Shown piece after piece: positions 63,237 to 64,000 of a DNA stretch of 64,000 bases (its first letter is position 1; every line of letters starts with the position of its first letter). The notes beneath the pieces were generated by a model. It did no database searches. It saw nothing but the letters and a program-made list of their open reading frames with translations, and was not told where the DNA came from. Source of the stretch: Mytilisepta virgata (Eukaryota; Mollusca; Bivalvia; Mytilida; Mytilidae); contig JAPWFG010000021.1 of NCBI GenBank assembly GCA_028015205.1, forward strand, positions 2,046,001 through 2,110,000. Reading direction: 5' to 3'. A program made the translations under genes and the position numbers.

Positions 63237-64000
63237 AACCAAAGTATAATTATTTTCTTCTATCAGCTATGGCGGGGCATCATTGTGGTTGGATATCTCA
63301 TCCTCTATTGGAATTAATCTTTAGCTGCTTCCATCAAAGCTTTATTGTAAAATAACTAGAATTTGATGATCTGTTCAAAACTGTTAACTTAAGACTTAAA
63401 ATATCGTTACGATGTAAGTGGAAATAGAAAATTCGCCATGACTACTCTGTTTGGCTCTCTCTAAATTTTCTTTAGACTTCTCATTTTTCCGTCAACTTCT
63501 ATCGTTATTTTTACCTATAGAAAATTCAGATCAAATTTAAGGAATACCGGTATATAATGTAATAGAAAGGTACCTAATTCTGACTTAAAATCCTTTTATG
63601 AGTGTGAAATTTAGTAATAAAGACAGCTTCTGGTTATAACTTTTGGATTTGGATTTGGTGATGCTGGTACGACAGTTAGAAGCGATATGCCATCATGCCT
63701 CAACTTCCCACCTTATATAGCCCCTGAAACTGGCCGACAAATCCCTACTTGCCAAAGAGCCCTTCACTTTTGGCTATAATTGCGTTTTGTTACATATAAC
63801 TGTTGCCGGCCAGGAATAAAAATTAAGGTTAAAACATTGAAATTTCCTGCTTAAAAACTTTACATACGTGTGACTGACAAATTACGTGTGACCCTGTTAC
63901 TAGGTCATCACTGACACAAATCAGTATTAATACGCCGGAATTTAAATCCATATAGTACGTTAAAATATAAATAAACTACTCAATATCTTGAAGCAAAAAT
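63237..64000. other. Right end of window, nothing recognised
   Basis: Non-repetitive, moderately AT-rich. No CHD1 exon with ATG is seen on the minus strand, and no other coding signal. It could be CHD1 5' region or a long first intron. Confidence 0.5.

Overview
The window is eukaryotic nuclear DNA. It has GT-AG introns, tRNA-derived SINEs, MITEs and dense tandem-core mobile elements. The mix of pearl-like or DINE-1-like elements with ~150-167 bp core repeats and the two SINE types points to a bivalve mollusc, most likely a mussel. That placement is inference from repeat style, not from a marker gene.

One host gene fills most of the window on the minus strand: CHD1 (chromodomain helicase DNA-binding protein, CHD1/CHD2 type). 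I can place 21 exons, from 50416 down to 258, all with consistent reading phase and GT-AG borders. They encode about 1,040 codons: a Ser/Asp/Glu-rich N-terminal tail, the double chromodomain, the complete SNF2 ATPase (Walker A, DEAH, motifs III, V and VI), and the start of the region after the ATPase. The first coding exon was not found (it lies upstream of 50416 or outside the window), and the SANT-SLIDE DNA-binding part lies beyond the left edge.

The introns are almost wholly mobile DNA. At least six repeat families (A-F here) share one plan: a head with a short subterminal motif, a tandem core, usually a short microsatellite, and a 3' hairpin whose arm is the inverse of the head motif, followed by an A-rich end. 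This resembles non-autonomous Helitron-like elements (pearl, DINE-1/HINE). They are extensively nested, up to four deep at 18.2-25.6 kb. Nearly all are on the plus strand, antisense to CHD1.

Other residents are an apparently intact three-exon Crypton-like (DUF3504-type) tyrosine recombinase gene on the plus strand in CHD1 intron 4 (36305-38495); a 2.7 kb inverted-repeat element carrying a THAP zinc-finger ORF broken by a stop codon (5456-8168), 27 bp from a CHD1 exon; a 3 kb inverted-repeat element with a SAM-like ORF fragment (28578-31573); a Harbinger-like MITE (43784-46117); several smaller MITEs and foldbacks; and two SINEs with clear target duplications. From 50417 to 64000 I see only repeats and unassigned sequence.
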